From: Chlorops oryzae
Taxonomy: Eukaryota > Arthropoda > Insecta > Diptera > Chloropidae
Direction: 5' to 3'
Length of the DNA: 64,000 nt
Assembly (NCBI GenBank): GCA_020466095.1
Contig: CM035806.1
Location: forward strand, 129,046,734 to 129,110,733
Of this stretch, positions 11,558 to 22,926 are shown piece after piece. The notes under the pieces were generated by a model, which was not told the DNA's origin, searched no databases, and was given only the letters and a program-made list of their open reading frames with translations. Both the position numbers and the translations under genes were made by a program. Position 1 is the stretch's first letter, and the number at the start of each line of letters is the position of its first letter.

Positions 11558-11934
11558 AGTTGTTGAACGTCTTTCCAGCTTTAATGCATTGCAAAGCTCC
11601 CCATCCCGCTGTAAAACCCGAAGTGCCTTCGACGAACGTGTTTCTTGCCCAAGAGCGGACCAACGGAGTCTGCGTCCTCTGTCACGGCAACCACCCTCTA
11701 CGTCAATGTGATGTATTTCTCAATATGTCAGTCGACGAACGAGTCCAAGCTGTTTCGCAGCACCATCGATGTCTCAACTGCCTTTCGGTGGTCATCAAAA
11801 GGCAAAGTGTAATAGTGCCTTCCCGTTGCGCAAAGTGCAAAAAATCGCATCATACGCTTCTTCATTTTCCGAATCCAACGGCTAACACAAAAGGGTCAAG
11901 GATCTTCAACCACACCGACGCCTCTTCAGGCTGA
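11554..11934 (+). pseudogene. BEL gag zinc-knuckle region
   Basis: Contains CVLCHGNHPLRQCDVF, then CLNCLS and CAKCKKSHHTLLH, the Cys/His arrangement typical between gag and protease in BEL elements. Some spacing looks disturbed (a Cys/His cluster near VVIKRQS is lost). Overlaps the previous frame by four bases. Confidence 0.8.
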
Positions 11935-12064
11935 CGGCCCATCTACGACGAGCCATCCGGCGCAGGCTTCCGCGCCACCGAAGACATCGAATTTTGTAAC
12001 CGCCGACGGACCCTCTACTTCGCAAGCACATGCGCACGTATCGATTAGCCAGACGCAAGTACTT

Positions 12065-12894
12065 TTGCCGACCGCGCTCACACACATATTGCATCAAGGA
12101 GAGCGCTTTTTAGTGCGAGCCCTTCTCGACCAAGGATCTCAAAGGACATTTATTACGAAACGGATGCAGCTCCAATTGAATCTTCCAACTACGCCCAAAG
12201 TGTGCAACGTATCCGGTATGGGCGGTCAGTGCACCCAAGTTGCAAAAAAAGAGTGTTCCATCATGCTCGCATCGCATCGCCTCGTTCTACGTTCGAGGAT
12301 CAGATCGACGCCGTGGTGTTACCAAAGTTGACAAATTGGCTTCCACCCAAACGGGTCTCCAACATGGATCCCCAAGAGCTTTCATCGCTTGAGCTCGCCG
12401 AACTCCATTTCATGAATCCAGGCTGCATCGATATGGTCATCGGCTCCGATATTATGCCTAAATTACTACGACCTGGAGTCAAAATGAATGTCGGAGGGAG
12501 TCTCGTAGCACAAAATTCAGTGTTCGGGTGGTATTTGAGTGGGCCCATCGCCAGCGAATTCACCGAAGAGTTTACGACGCAGGTGTCCTCCGGAGACACC
12601 CATGAGTCGCTGTCCGAGCTGCTCAAATCGTTTTGGGAACAAGAAGATATTCCAAGTTCCCTTCCGCCTCTTCCAGAGGACACATATTGTGAGGAGCTGT
12701 ATGCTCAAACTACTGTTCTAAACTCAGATGGTCGATACGTCGTATGTTTGCCATTTAAGGTCAAGTTCGCCAAGTCCGCCCTACGCTTAGGCTCGTCACG
12801 GTGCGGGGCGTTAACGCATAACATGAGCTTGGAAAGAAGACTTTCCAGGCAGGCTCTAATGCGTGACACCTATAATTCGGTGCTGAGTATCTGA
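12065..12894 (+). pseudogene. BEL aspartic protease (DUF1758-like) and linker
   Basis: The 12065-12331 frame has the active-site-like LLDQGSQRTFI, where BEL proteases carry DxGSQ. A frameshift near 12230-12300 moves to the 12202-12894 frame with IDMVIGSDIMPKLL and VFGWYLSGPI, the conserved end of this region, followed by the segment leading to the RT (VCLPFK near 12745). Frame lost near 12894. Confidence 0.8.
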
Positions 12895-12977
12895 AATATG
12901 ATCACATTGAGCCATGCTCCAACTCTGAAATTATACACGAAAATAATTTCCTTTATTTTTATCTTCCCCATCATGCA

Positions 12978-13520
12978 GTGATGAAGCCAGAGAGTACCTC
13001 CACCAAAGTACGCGTCGTTTTCAATGCGTCACAGAAAACCTCGTCATCTTTATCGCTGAATGATGTGCTTCATGTCATACCGGTGCTACAAACGGATCTG
13101 GTCATCCTTCTCCTCAACTGGCGCCTATACCGTTTCGTATTCAATGGGGACATCGAAAAGATGTATCGACAGATCCTGATGCACGAAGATGATCGAGCAT
13201 TTCAACGCATACTATTTCGCGGTGAAGAGACTGGACCGGTCAAGGATTATGAATTGAAAACCGTGACGTTTGGAGTCAACTGTGCTCCATATTTGGCCAT
13301 TCGAACGCTTCATCAATTGGCAAACGACTCGACGCACGACGCTCCCCAAGCAGCATTCATTTTGAAGAATGAAACATACGTCGACGACGTCCTATCAGAT
13401 GGACATACATTCGAGGCGGCCTGTACAGCCAAAACGCAACTCATTCGCACGCTCGGCTCTGCGGGATTTCCGTTGAAGAAGATGACCGCGAATCACACTT
13501 GCTGGATGCCGAATTTTTGA
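12978..13520 (+). pseudogene. BEL reverse transcriptase
   Basis: RT fingers and palm: VRVVFNAS, then the first Asp motif in FNGDIEKMYRQI, FGVNCAPYLA, and the catalytic YVDD box at ETYVDDVL (around 13375-13395). The frame runs for 180 codons, then shifts into the next segment with a 22-base overlap. Upstream the junction to the protease region is broken at 12895-12977. Confidence 0.9.
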
Positions 13521-14264
13521 AATTTATATCTGCCAGCGACGCCAAAATGCTGGGGATCCGCTGGAACGCCATTGCTGATCGTTTTTCATACAAGTTGAGC
13601 ACTCATTCTGCCGCATCGTCGACGACCAAGCGACAGATTTTGTCTGATATCGCAAAATTATTCGACTCAGCCGGATGGCTTACGCCGATCATCATCCACG
13701 CCAAGGTTCTTATGCAACAGCTGTGGCTCGAAGGCACTGAATGGGATCAACGGGTGTCGAGTGAGGCTTTAGAACGCTGGAACGCTTTCGTCATCGATTT
13801 GGCATTTATCGAGCAAGTACAAATTCCGAGATGGGTACACTACGATCTACTGTCACAGTTAAGCTCCACCGATTCTGCGATGCATCGGAGCGAGCATATT
13901 GTGCAGCACTCTACCTCTGCATCGAGAGCCCCAACCAAGTTTGTGCTCACTTGCTTACGGCGAAATCTAAGGTGCTCCGTTGCAAACTGTCAGCCTACCG
14001 CGCCTCGAACTCTGCGCCGCCGTTCTTCTGTCCAGACTAATTACATCGATCAATGCTCAGCTTCGTATTCACGAACATCAAACGGTTCTATGGTCAGACG
14101 CCTCGATCGTGCTGGCATGGCTGAAACGTCCTCCGAATGCATGGAAAACTTACGTCGCCAATCGAATTTCCGAAATTCTGACCAACGTTGGCAACACTCC
14201 ATGGCGCCATGTGCGATCGCGAGACAATCCAGCTGATTTGGGTTTGGGCTCAGGATCTCTGTGA
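13499..14264 (+). pseudogene. BEL RT thumb and RNase H
   Basis: Residues 1-115 of the 13499 frame match the BEL connection region (AKMLGIRWN, AKLFDSAGWLTPIII). RNase H then appears in other frames: HRFCDASERAYCAALY (13831-14040) with its catalytic Asp, LELCAAVLLSRL, and WSDASIVLAWLKRPP (13980-14264). Two frameshifts near 13850 and 14040. Confidence 0.85.
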
Positions 14265-15353
14265 ACTATCCACTCGAATATCAGGATTTAAGCGAAGGAA
14301 AGACCCTCGGGAGAAAAAGTGCGTTCTTACCCCTAAATCCCATGCTTGATGAAGACGATCTCGTGCGTGTCAATGGACGACTGATTCATGCAGATCTTAC
14401 GGTAGGAGAAAGATTTCCGATCATCATACCTGCCGCCTCTACGTTTTACCGCTTGTATTTGGAATTTGTACACAAAGGGCTCTTGCATGGCGGCGCTCAA
14501 CTTATGTTTCGCATGGTGCGACAGAATTTCTACATCGCACGATTGAAACGGAAAATCAAGAGCTGCATCACTCGCTGTCATACATACGTGCACCGTCTAT
14601 AAGCAACGAGTGAAGACGCAAATGATGGCCGCGTTGCCAGCGGAAAGATCGACGTTGTCACTACCATTCACCCATACAGGCGTCGATTTTGCCGCACCAT
14701 TCGACATCAAGGCGTCCTCTCTTCGAACCGCACCATATCTGAAGGGCTATGTCAGCGTTTTTGTGTGTTTCGCCACCAAGGCCGTTCATCTGGAACTGTG
14801 CTCCGAGTTATCCACGGCATCCTTCCGAGCGGCATTTGATCGTTTCGTGGGGCGGCGCGGCCTGCCCAGGCGAGTATTCTCTGACAACGGTCGAAATTTC
14901 ATAGGCGCCACAAACCTTTTAGATACGGAATTCACCAGCTTTCTTGCAAACGCCGCTGATGACCTCCAACGAAGATACGCACTGCAAGGGTTCGAATGGC
15001 ATCTGATCCCGCCCCACGCACCTCACATGGGTGGACTATCGGAGGCGGCGGTCAAAAGCTTCAAGACTCATTTTGTCAAAGTGGCTGGGCTTCACAAGTT
15101 CTCGTTTGAAGAATTCGCCACGTTGCTAGCTCGAATTGAAGGACTCTTGAATTCACGCCCGCTCACTCCGATGTCAGAGGATCCCGCAGACCTGCTGGCG
15201 CTGACGCCTGGACATTTTCTTCGAGGAGCCCCCCTCACAGCATGGCCAGAAGATTCACAAGCCGAATTGCCGCTCACTACGCGATGGGAGAAAGTGAATA
15301 TTCTGCATCATCGCTTCGCTCAACGTTGGAAAATGGAATCTCTTGGGACTTAA
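14261..15353 (+). pseudogene. BEL integrase, zinc-binding and catalytic core
   Basis: The 14261-14602 frame carries the HHCC-like zinc-binding part (GRLIHADL, FVHKGLLHGGAQL). After a frameshift the 14610-15353 frame gives the DDE core: HTGVDFAAPF with the first Asp, VFSDNGRNFIGA with the second, and HMGGLSEAAVKSFK where the Glu lies. Then the C-terminal tail starts (TRWEKVNILHHRFAQRW) and stops at 15353. It would join element DNA to the chromosome. Confidence 0.88.
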
Positions 15354-15363
15354 TAAAAAATAA

Positions 15364-15567
15364 ATGGAAAGGGTGCCCCAAAAGAAAAAGGGCCGATTTC
15401 GTCACAGGATAAACGCCCCAAGAGGGAAGGAAAAGGAAAGAATCGTTTCAAGTGCTAGGGGGATGGTTCTCATGCGCATTGTCGACGTCAAAACACAATT
15501 TGGTATCATCACAAGGCCGATTACAAAGCTCTGTCTGTTGCCAGTCGAATTGCCAGAAACCTTATGA
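15364..15567 (+). pseudogene. BEL integrase C-terminal (DUF5641-like) tail
   Basis: A short frame with MVLMRIVDVKTQFGIITRPI and KLCLLPVE near the end, matching the last part of the BEL polyprotein (the RP.TKLxLLP signature). The segment linking it to the integrase core looks shortened or rearranged. Confidence 0.75.
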
Positions 15568-15666
15568 CTAGTAGTCCTCATCCCTTCGCAAACACTCCCC
15601 CTCCCCCTCTCTTTGTTGATCATTGTGCATCTGCTCACCAGTGTCTCCTATTCGTTTCAGGGTGCC

Positions 15667-16248
15667 ATGGAAGGACGACAAGCATGTGTGGTGTGTGACG
15701 GAGTTCATGGCCTGAGTCGCTGTCGCCGCTTCCGCCGCTGGGCCGTTGAGAAGCGGTTGCTGACGAACCAGCAGCGAAAAGCAGCACGGATGCAAAATAT
15801 GTGGCGAAGAGCACCACACTTTGATCCACCAACGGTTTCGATCGCCGTCGCCTCCTGAACCCGGCCCGCGGCATCCCCGGAGGGCCCGGGATGCGGAAGG
15901 TCCAGTGGTCCCAGGTCGTCGGCATCGATCGCGCCGACGCCGGAATCATCCAAATTCACGCCACCGGTCAGAAGGCGGTAATACACCCCGTCGTTGTCAC
16001 CAGTCGTCGATTAACGAGCGAAGCCCAACCGTCGTCGTCTTTCGCCAACCAGACCTGCAGGCCGAAGAAGTCGCGCTCGGAGAAATGCTGCGAGTGCCCG
16101 GTTTGCCCCCTTGCCCATCCGCTTCACCCTCGCGCCCCTCTCTCCACCACCGGAATGGGAACGACCGAACCCCACCGCCACCCACAAGGCCCTCATCCGG
16201 GAGGTAGTGCAGGAAGTCCGAGAGTTCCTGCTCAGCCGGCGCAGGTAA
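15667..16248 (+). pseudogene. BEL 3' zinc-knuckle reading frame, frameshifted
   Basis: Downstream of pol, an ATG at 15667 opens a frame with CVVCDGVHGLSRCRRFRRW, followed in a second frame by CKICGEEHHTLIH at 15790-15828. The pair mimics the gag knuckle pair but with shorter spacing, suggesting a deletion. A basic, Pro/Arg-rich tail follows, ending in a third frame with ALIREVVQEVREFLL and a TAA at 16246. A good splice acceptor (CTATTCGTTTCAG) lies just upstream at about 15648-15660 and a CAG/GTAAGC donor overlaps the stop, so a spliced message is possible. Confidence 0.55.
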
Positions 16249-16889
16249 GCAAGAAATATCTATTGCGTAGCGCAAGGCGGGCAGTATGTCCGTTTTTCGC
16301 CGCAGCGGCTTTGGAGGCGAGCCTTTAGCCGAATCACTTTTTAACAAAACTTTTCTGCTCTCACGCTCGACAGCTCGACCTCCAGCGACGACGGCACAGT
16401 CTTCGATGAATGGAAACGGAATGCGCGTCGTGGTCCGCAGTAGTGAAAAAAGCCAATCGTAAAAATTCATAAAAATCGCAAATTAAAAAAAAGGAGAAAC
16501 CAAAAACAACATACAATAAAATAAGAATTAAGACTCAAGTGAACTAAAAGGTGCACTAAAAAGTGAACTAAATTTTCTTATGCATAAGTCGCCACGAAGG
16601 CAAATTTAAGTTTGAACGTACAATCTATTTTTTTCGCATTTAATATCATTCGCCACGAAGGCTGAAACTTATATTTCGTGATCCAAATTTCTTCATAAGA
16701 GGAAACCGCCAAGAAGGCGCTAATTTTCAATTATAATTTAAGCAAACTTAAATCCAAATCCGCGTCGCGCAAACGCCAGTAAATCCACCGCAAAATCAGA
16801 GAAGTTGCATCGCTTCGCCGTTATAACAACCAGGTACGTTTGCACTTATTGTCCATAAGAGTAACACATTCTGTATTCAGTATTTTATA
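16249..16889 (+). other. Possible BEL 3' untranslated region
   Basis: A non-coding stretch with a thrice-repeated CGCCACGAAGGC-like motif (near 16589, 16652 and 16708). A second splice-donor-like CAG/GTACGT occurs near 16832. No LTR end recognised. Confidence 0.4.
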
Positions 16890-17138
16890 TGCTTTAAGCA
16901 ATGTTTGCTTTGGCATTCCGCCGATGCAGGTAAGCAACTAATCGTTTCCGATTAAATGTTTAGTGATTTCATGTGATTTCATAATAATATCAAATAACTC
17001 TTATATTATTAACAGGTTACTATTGAAAGAGCGTTTTCTTCTTTGAAATTAATTTTAACGAACAATCGGAATAGACTGAACCACGAGACGTTGGAAAAAT
17101 ATTCTAATGGTAAAATTGAATCCCAAATTCTTGAATGA
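16890..17138 (+). pseudogene. hAT transposase C-terminal fragment with an intron
   Basis: The segment 17016-17138 reads VTIERAFSSLKLILTNN then RLNHETLE, the hAT C-terminal dimerisation signature (ERAFS..K), and ends in TGA. It begins exactly after an acceptor (TTATTATTAACAG). A donor CAG/GTAAGC at 16929/16930 would give an 86-bp phase-0 intron, joining NVCFGIPPMQ upstream, which fits the hydrophobic Ile-Pro lead-in of this domain. The rest of the transposase is absent here. The upstream exon start is arbitrary. Confidence 0.6.
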
Positions 17139-18039
17139 GGCAATCACAAGTTTGAATTTATTTGAAGACAATGATGTATAAAAATACTTGCCAAATATTA
17201 ATTTGAATCGAATTTTTCCTTTTATCTTGCGCCGAAAGCGTTTGTTCATTTTACGTTTCAGTTGTATAAATTTTTAAAGATCAATATTCAATAAATATAA
17301 ATACCTACACATACTATATAAGTAAGTTCCTGTCATATTTCTGTACCAAAAATATTGAGAACCGACTTAATAAATAGGACAACACTGCCATTTCGGAAGA
17401 TAATAATCAATTCATTGATACCAAAATTAGGGCTACATGCGTCCCGCATTAGGCCGAACCATTGAGTAAAGAATAATAAGAGACGGAATCACTCGAAAAC
17501 TTGTGTGCCTGTTTGTTGATGCGGGCGGGCAGAGTAATTAGGGGAATAGTCAGCGAAAGGAAGGAACACAAACGAGATTTTTGAAAAAAATGTCAACAAA
17601 GATCGAACCTCTCTTTCCCGCAAATAGAGTTGCTATTGCCTAACTGTTCGCACGCATTGATTTGAAAAATTGCGTGAAGAACGTGAGTTTTTGGATTTTC
17701 GCAAAAAATCAAAAAAGCGAAAGTGAAGAACAACAAAATCGGACCTCTCGTTTTTATTCATTCCATTTAATTCGGTTTCTTCACACTTATTGATTTGAAA
17801 GGCCAAACCAGTTTTTGTGTTTTTGATGTGTGCTTCCAAGTTTTTGGTGACCAGAAAATTGAAATTTCGGTTTTTGCTTCGATTGCTTATGTAGCCGAAG
17901 CGTTTTATCCTCATTGATGAGCATACGATGCTGGTTGTTAATGTAGGGTGATTTTCTATGAAGGAGTAACATGAAAATTGTCGGCATGATCGACTTTTAC
18001 AATACTTACTTGAAATATGCGGAACTGCTATGTAAATAT
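17139..18039. other. Unassigned AT-rich stretch
   Basis: No coherent reading frame or inverted repeat recognised. Some sequence around 17397-17560 is less AT-rich and could be an LTR remnant, which I cannot support. Confidence 0.3.
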
Positions 18040-18665
18040 AAATAGCATTTTTGGCATTTTTGGGATTTTTTGTGACAGACCCTAGTACTAGAGGTACCCT
18101 TAATAATGGTTCTATCGAAAATTTTTTTGGGGAGGACGTTACTGGCTATCAAGGAAGCATACGTGCCAACTTTCGTTCAAGTCCCATTTGTATTTCGGGT
18201 GTAGGAGACAATTTTCGAAAAACGCCCTTCTGCCACGCCCACTTTTCAAATTTTTTGAAATCATATTACTTGCCTTTAAACATGTTCAAATACCAAGTTT
18301 CATCAAAATATCTTGAAAAACTCAGGTTTTAGAGCAGTTTTTGTGATTTTCATAACAGACCCTAGTACTGGGGGTACCCTTAAAAATGGTCCGATCGGGT
18401 CCATTCTCGAACTTGTTCTTACTCATGTCCCCGTGAGCACGCATACCAAATTTTGTCAAGATAGCTCAATTTCTTCGATAAGATAACTGTATACAAACAG
18501 ACGGACAGACGGACAGACGGACGGACATGTCTAAATCGAATCTCCTGGTGACGCTGATCATTTCCATATACATTTTGTATGGTCTATCTCGACTGGTTCT
18601 GGGTGTTACACACAACCCAACAAACGCAATATACCCTCGACACAGAGTGTGTCGGGTATAAAAAC
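18040..18665 (+). repeat. Dispersed family A, copy 1
   Basis: Contains the family hallmark AGACCCTAGTACT-GGAGGTACCC twice, a run of GACGGACA repeats (18498-18528), and the end TGTGTCGGGTATAAAAA. Same family as 29085-29957 and, in decayed form, 19360-19735. Any open frame in it is incidental. The class (SINE, MITE or other) is not clear from sequence alone. Confidence 0.75.
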
Positions 18666-19359
18666 GGTGGACAAAATAATTCAAAAGTCTTCTTCCTCCT
18701 TTACGAAAGGAACAAAAAAAAAAGGACTTACATTTCCATAAATTTTTCAAATATGAAATTTTTTCATCCTCTATACTGAACAACGGCTTTGTCTATATAC
18801 ACTTTCCTGTATGCATATCTATTCATGCACGCGAAATTCTTTTTCTTCGTTTTTTGTACGTACATATTAATAGAAATAAAATTTGTACACATATTATATA
18901 TGCATATATACATACATGCTTTTGTATTCATTCTCGAGAGAATCAAAGTGGAAGCAGTAACAAGCAAAAGCCGCAAACTACTCATTATTTGAGTGGTTCG
19001 ACACCCGTCATTGGGTGTCCCATAGAAAAATAATTTTGTTCGTGATTGCTACTCTATTATATTATTACTCAATGGCCGAACAGATCGGAATTCGAGGAGG
19101 ATGTTCTGGATTTATTCTGAATTAAAATTCTTTGCTGCATTGGCATGTTCCCTTCAAATTTCGTCAAACATGATACCTATGGTTCTTTAATAAAAGTATA
19201 ATCAGCTATTGTCTCAAAGTTTAAAATTGTTTTTTCTTGGGAGAAACATTTTTATGGTTTCTTTTAGGGAAACAATAACACTATTGTCCACGAAAAACTC
19301 CCGGGCCCCTCGCTTGATCAGTTCTTAAATCCGTTCTTGTATTGTGTATAAAATTGTTT
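18666..19359. other. Spacer, nothing recognised
   Basis: AT-rich sequence between two family A copies; short frames on both strands around 18790-18990 are low-complexity. Confidence 0.35.
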
Positions 19360-19735
19360 TTGGTTTCGGACTTTAGACCACGCCCACAAACAAAATTCTT
19401 GATAATGATATTTATGAGCATGATAGAAGTTCACAAGCCGAAATTCGTCTAATTTCCTTATAGTTGTGAGTGTAAGAGACCGCCCTTTCCAAAACCGCCC
19501 TTTTGCCACACCCAATTTGCTAATTTTTGGAAATAACGTATATAACCTCAATATAGAGTAATTTTTATGACTTTTAGAACAGACCCTAGTACTGGAGGTA
19601 CCCGGAAAAATGGTCCGATCATGCCAAATATCGAACCTTATATTACTCATGTTGCCCTGCATCTCCATACCGAATTTCGTCAAGATAGCTCAACTCCTTT
19701 GATTAAATAACTGTATACACATACAAACTAAAATT
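19360..19735 (+). repeat. Dispersed family A, copy 2 (decayed)
   Basis: Shares the AGACCCTAGTACTGGAGG motif near 19571 and the AAGATAGCTCAACTCC segment before the family end, but lacks the GGGTATAAAA terminus. Mariner 2 lies 47 bp downstream. Confidence 0.6.
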
Positions 19736-19782
19736 ATCGTGTGCTTTTTTAATGTACTACTTTGTTTTATTTATTTTTTGTA

Positions 19783-20977
19783 ACAGGTTGGCTGATAAGT
19801 CCCCGGTCTGACACATAGATGGCGTCGCTAGTATTAAATGCATATTATTTTTATATAGTGGCAACCTTCAAATGATTCGTGTCAAAATTTGACGTCTGTA
19901 AGTCAATTAGTTTGTGAGATAGAGCGTCTTTTGTCAAGCAAGCTTGAAGGGAAAAAATACAGTGGAAGCAAAAACTTGGCTTGATAATGAGTTTCCGGAC
20001 TCTGCCCCAGGAAAATCAACAATAATTGATTAATATGCAAAATTCAAGCGTGGTGAAATGAGCACGGAGGACGGTGAACGCAGTGGACGCCCGAAAGAGG
20101 TGGTTACCGACGAAAACATCAAAAAAATTCACAAAATGATTTTGAATGACCGTAAAATGAAGTTGATCGAGATAGCAAAGGCCTTAAAGATATCAAAGGA
20201 ACGGTTGGTCATATCATTCATCAAATTTTGGATATGAAAAAGCTCTGTGCAAAATGGGTGCCGCGCGAGCTCACATTTGACCAAAAACAACAACGTGTTG
20301 ATGATTCTGAGCGGTTTTGCAGCTGTTAACTCGCAATACACCCGAGTTTTTGCGTCGATATGTGACAATGGATGAAACATGGCTCTATCACTACACTCCT
20401 GAGTCCAATCGACAGTCGCTGAGTGGGACAGCGATCGGTGAACCGTCTCCGAAGCGTGGAAAGACTCAAAATCCGCTGGCAAAGTAATGGCCTCTGTTTT
20501 TTGGGATGGGCATGGAATAATTTTATCGATTATCTTGAGAAGGGAAAAACCATCAACAGTGACTATTAATGTCGTTATTGGAGCGTTTGAAGGTCGAAAT
20601 CGAGGCAAAACGGCCCCATATGAAGAAGAAAAAAGTGTTGTTCCACCAAGACAACGCACCGTGCCACAAGTCATTGAGAACGATGGCAAAAATTCATGAA
20701 TTAGGCTTCGAATTGCTTCCCCAACCCACCGTATTCTCCGATCTGGCCCCCAGCGACTTTTTCTTGTTCTCAGACCTCAAAAGGATGCTCGCAGGGAAAA
20801 AATTTGGCTGCAATGAAGAGGTGATCGCCGAAACTGAGGCCTATGGTATCAAAAAATTGGAAGGTCGTTATAATCGTTGTATCGCTCTTGAAGGGAACTA
20901 TGTTGAATAATAAAAACGAATTTTGACAAAAAAATGTGTTTTTCTTTGTTAGACCGGGGACTTATCAGCCAACCTGT
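19783..20977 (+). mobile_element. mariner 2, irritans-subfamily type, internally deleted (1195 bp)
   Basis: Same ITRs as mariner 1 with TA at 19781-19782 and 20978-20979. Compared with mariner 1 it has lost about 65 bp over the start codon (junction near 19942) and 33 bp in frame near the C-terminus (after GAGGCCTAT at 20845). It cannot make its own transposase. Confidence 0.92.
19944..20909 (+). pseudogene. mariner 2 transposase remnant
   Basis: Lacks the ATG and first ~20 codons. TMDETWLYHYTPES is intact near 20368-20405, unlike in mariner 1. The final frame (20569-20909) keeps FHQDNAPCHKS and LAPSDFF, the second and third catalytic aspartates, but the segment before the third reads PQPTVFSD through a local shift. 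Ends NYVE at the TAA. Confidence 0.85.
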
Positions 20978-21006
20978 TATGCGTGTAGCTGCTGATTTTC
21001 GTTTAG

Positions 21007-21235
21007 CATATATAACTATATATGTCACTCAGGAGCCGTTTCTATTTTGGCTCTTTTCTTGGGTACCCACCACGGTCTTGGGTACCCACCAAAATGAGCA
21101 TTTTTTACTTATGTAGGTACTCACGAAAAGTATTTCTCTCTCGCTCTTTTTTTGCCTGCCGAGTAACATCTCTTTCTAACTGGCGCGAAATGTCCCGCCC
21201 AAAATCTATGAGAGTGACATATATAGTAATATATG
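21007..21235. mobile_element. P-like MITE, short type, copy 1 (229 bp)
   Basis: Termini CATATATAACTATATATGTC and near-perfect inverse, continuing into ACTC. Perfect 8-bp duplication TCGTTTAG at 20999-21006 and 21236-21243. Nearly identical element at 61276-61508. The 8-bp duplication and CA start suggest the P superfamily, but this is inference. Confidence 0.8.
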
Positions 21236-21243
21236 TCGTTTAG

Positions 21244-21765
21244 TCTTTATTCCCCATTAGGCAGGTATAGGAAATTCAACTCTTTCGAGAAATTCACCAA
21301 AAAGCTACCAACAAAAACCTTAAGAAGGAATAGGAAATTCAACTCTTTCGAGAAATTCACCAGAAAGCTACCAACAACAGTACGGGCAGACACAAAGTGG
21401 CACTATGATGCCACTTGCAAGAAAATTATCAAAGAAACACGGCGTCGGCTCTGTTTTTTATATTGCTTGAAAAGTTCATAAGTGAAACTTTACTAAATGT
21501 ATTACGATATGTTTTTGCTCAATGTGCACGAATGTGTTCATTTTGTAATACATTACAAACATTTTTTGACTACGCTACGAATTTGATTGTACATAGAATT
21601 TAGTATTTTCGCTGAAACAGTGTGATCAAAAAGTTAAGTGGACAGGGTAGAACTAAAAGAACAATTTCTATTTCTCCTTAATATTGAAAATCCTTGATTA
21701 GTTTTATGTTTTCAAGCTTTTCATATCATTTTATGATTTTGGTAGATATTTTATATGTAATGAAC
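21244..21765 (+). repeat. Repeated segment with 63-bp internal duplication, copy 1
   Basis: Similar to 57158-57668. Near its start a 63-bp unit is present twice; both read in frame as RKFNSFEKFTKKLPT-type repeats, and the frame continues through DTKWHYDATCKKIIKETRR to a stop at 21481. No protein family recognised, and no evidence that it is expressed. Confidence 0.6.
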
Positions 21766-21959
21766 TCGAAAATCTCCCAAAATTAAATATAAAAGTGGCA
21801 ATGCATTTCGCCAGAGCAGAGCTAAAGATTTCGCTGCTTTAGCGTGCTTCTCTTTTCCTCATGCTATATGCCTATTTGAAGCAGCGTAGCTCTAACACAT
21901 TGCAGGGATTAGGAAGAAGAAGAGTTAGACCTATAGTCCTATGTTATAAACGGAAGGGC

Positions 21960-22059
21960 NNNNNNNNNNNNNNNNNNNNNNNNNNNNNNNNNNNNNNNNN
22001 NNNNNNNNNNNNNNNNNNNNNNNNNNNNNNNNNNNNNNNNNNNNNNNNNNNNNNNNNNN
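21960..22059. other. Assembly gap, 100 N
   Basis: Exactly 100 undetermined bases. The short sequences on either side (21770-21959 and 22060-22178) are not recognisable; the right side probably belongs to the retrotransposon whose LTR follows. Confidence 0.99.
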
Positions 22060-22178
22060 AATGGCATATACCATCGCCCAGCTAACAAAATTGCAGTCTT
22101 GGATATAGACACCGGATCAGGCTGCACTAAGGAAGAAAATTAGGTATTACGACAAGAGCGCAATACCGAGGGGTGGAA

Positions 22179-22512
22179 TGTTGACAGCACAGCCAGATCA
22201 TAGTGTAAACACAGCCATGTTAAAAATAAGTAGTCAGTAGCTTGGGTACGAGTACCTGTTTTCTCTTATTTTACTTTATATTTTATGTCACTACTACTTG
22301 TATTTCTTAATTTGAACAAAGAAGAGGCTAGCGGACCAAAAGTATGTATTTCCTAATTCGCAAGAATAACTATTTAAATATTCTTTATTTTCCTATTTAA
22401 GTTTTTAGAGTACAGCATTGTCAACAGTATTATTTGAAAATAAACGAAAGTCCGAAATCAACAAGTGTTGCAAGCTTTTACTCGAGAAGTCTGCTAGGCC
22501 AATTTCACAACA
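22179..22512 (+). mobile_element. LTR, probably a 3' LTR of a copia-like element
   Basis: A purine tract (GAGGGGTGGAA, 22168-22178) is followed by TGTTGACAGC, and the segment ends TTTCACAACA, giving TG...CA with 5-bp inverted ends TGTTG/CAACA. AAAATAAA-type sequence near 22437 could be the poly(A) signal. The body of the element falls in the gap. Copia-like is inferred from the ends alone. Confidence 0.5.
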
Positions 22513-22926
22513 CCAACATACATATATAAATTAAAATGCGAGTTTTTTCACTTTCGCTAACTAAAATATAAAAACAAAAGGAACTTCATGTCTTAAGAGT
22601 AAGTGTTGAGGAATAAAAAATGGATAATACCGCGTGGAAGAGCCAAAGAGTATAGAAGAAAAAGGCAGATAGGCACTGAAGTGGCTTGGCCTTTTCATTC
22701 AAGCTCGAAAAAACTTAATTTTTTATTTTATTTAGTTTCAACTGCAATTATTTTATTTTGTTTTACTTTTATGCGATTTTTCGCATATTGGAAGAAAGAT
22801 TTTGAGGCAAACGTGAAGTCTTCTTTCTTTCCTCCATTATCACAAGTGAATGTTTCTGCAATAGAATTAAAATGCGAATATATAATATGTATAACGGGAA
22901 TGAAGGATTCAATAATTTTTACTTAC
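22513..22926. other. Spacer with a possible short intron on the minus strand
   Basis: AT-rich. A minus-strand donor GTAAGT (22921-22926) and acceptor TTCTATTGCAG (ending at 22856) would bound a 71-base intron, but the following sequence meets a stop within five codons. Confidence 0.3.

Larger units (their letters stand above)
10601..16248 (+). mobile_element. BEL/Pao retrotransposon, decayed
   Basis: Coding order gag, knuckles, aspartic protease, RT, RNase H, integrase with zinc-binding and core domains, then a 3' zinc-knuckle frame: a BEL/Pao layout. It is GC-richer than its surroundings and broken by at least six frame changes. LTRs were not identified on either side, so limits are the limits of recognisable coding. 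Described as an old copy only. Confidence 0.85.

Noticed and set aside
15705..16470. Long minus-strand frames over the GC-rich BEL 3' region
   Set aside because: Arise from GC-rich sequence opposite the plus-strand zinc-knuckle frame, whose Cys/His pattern is the credible one.
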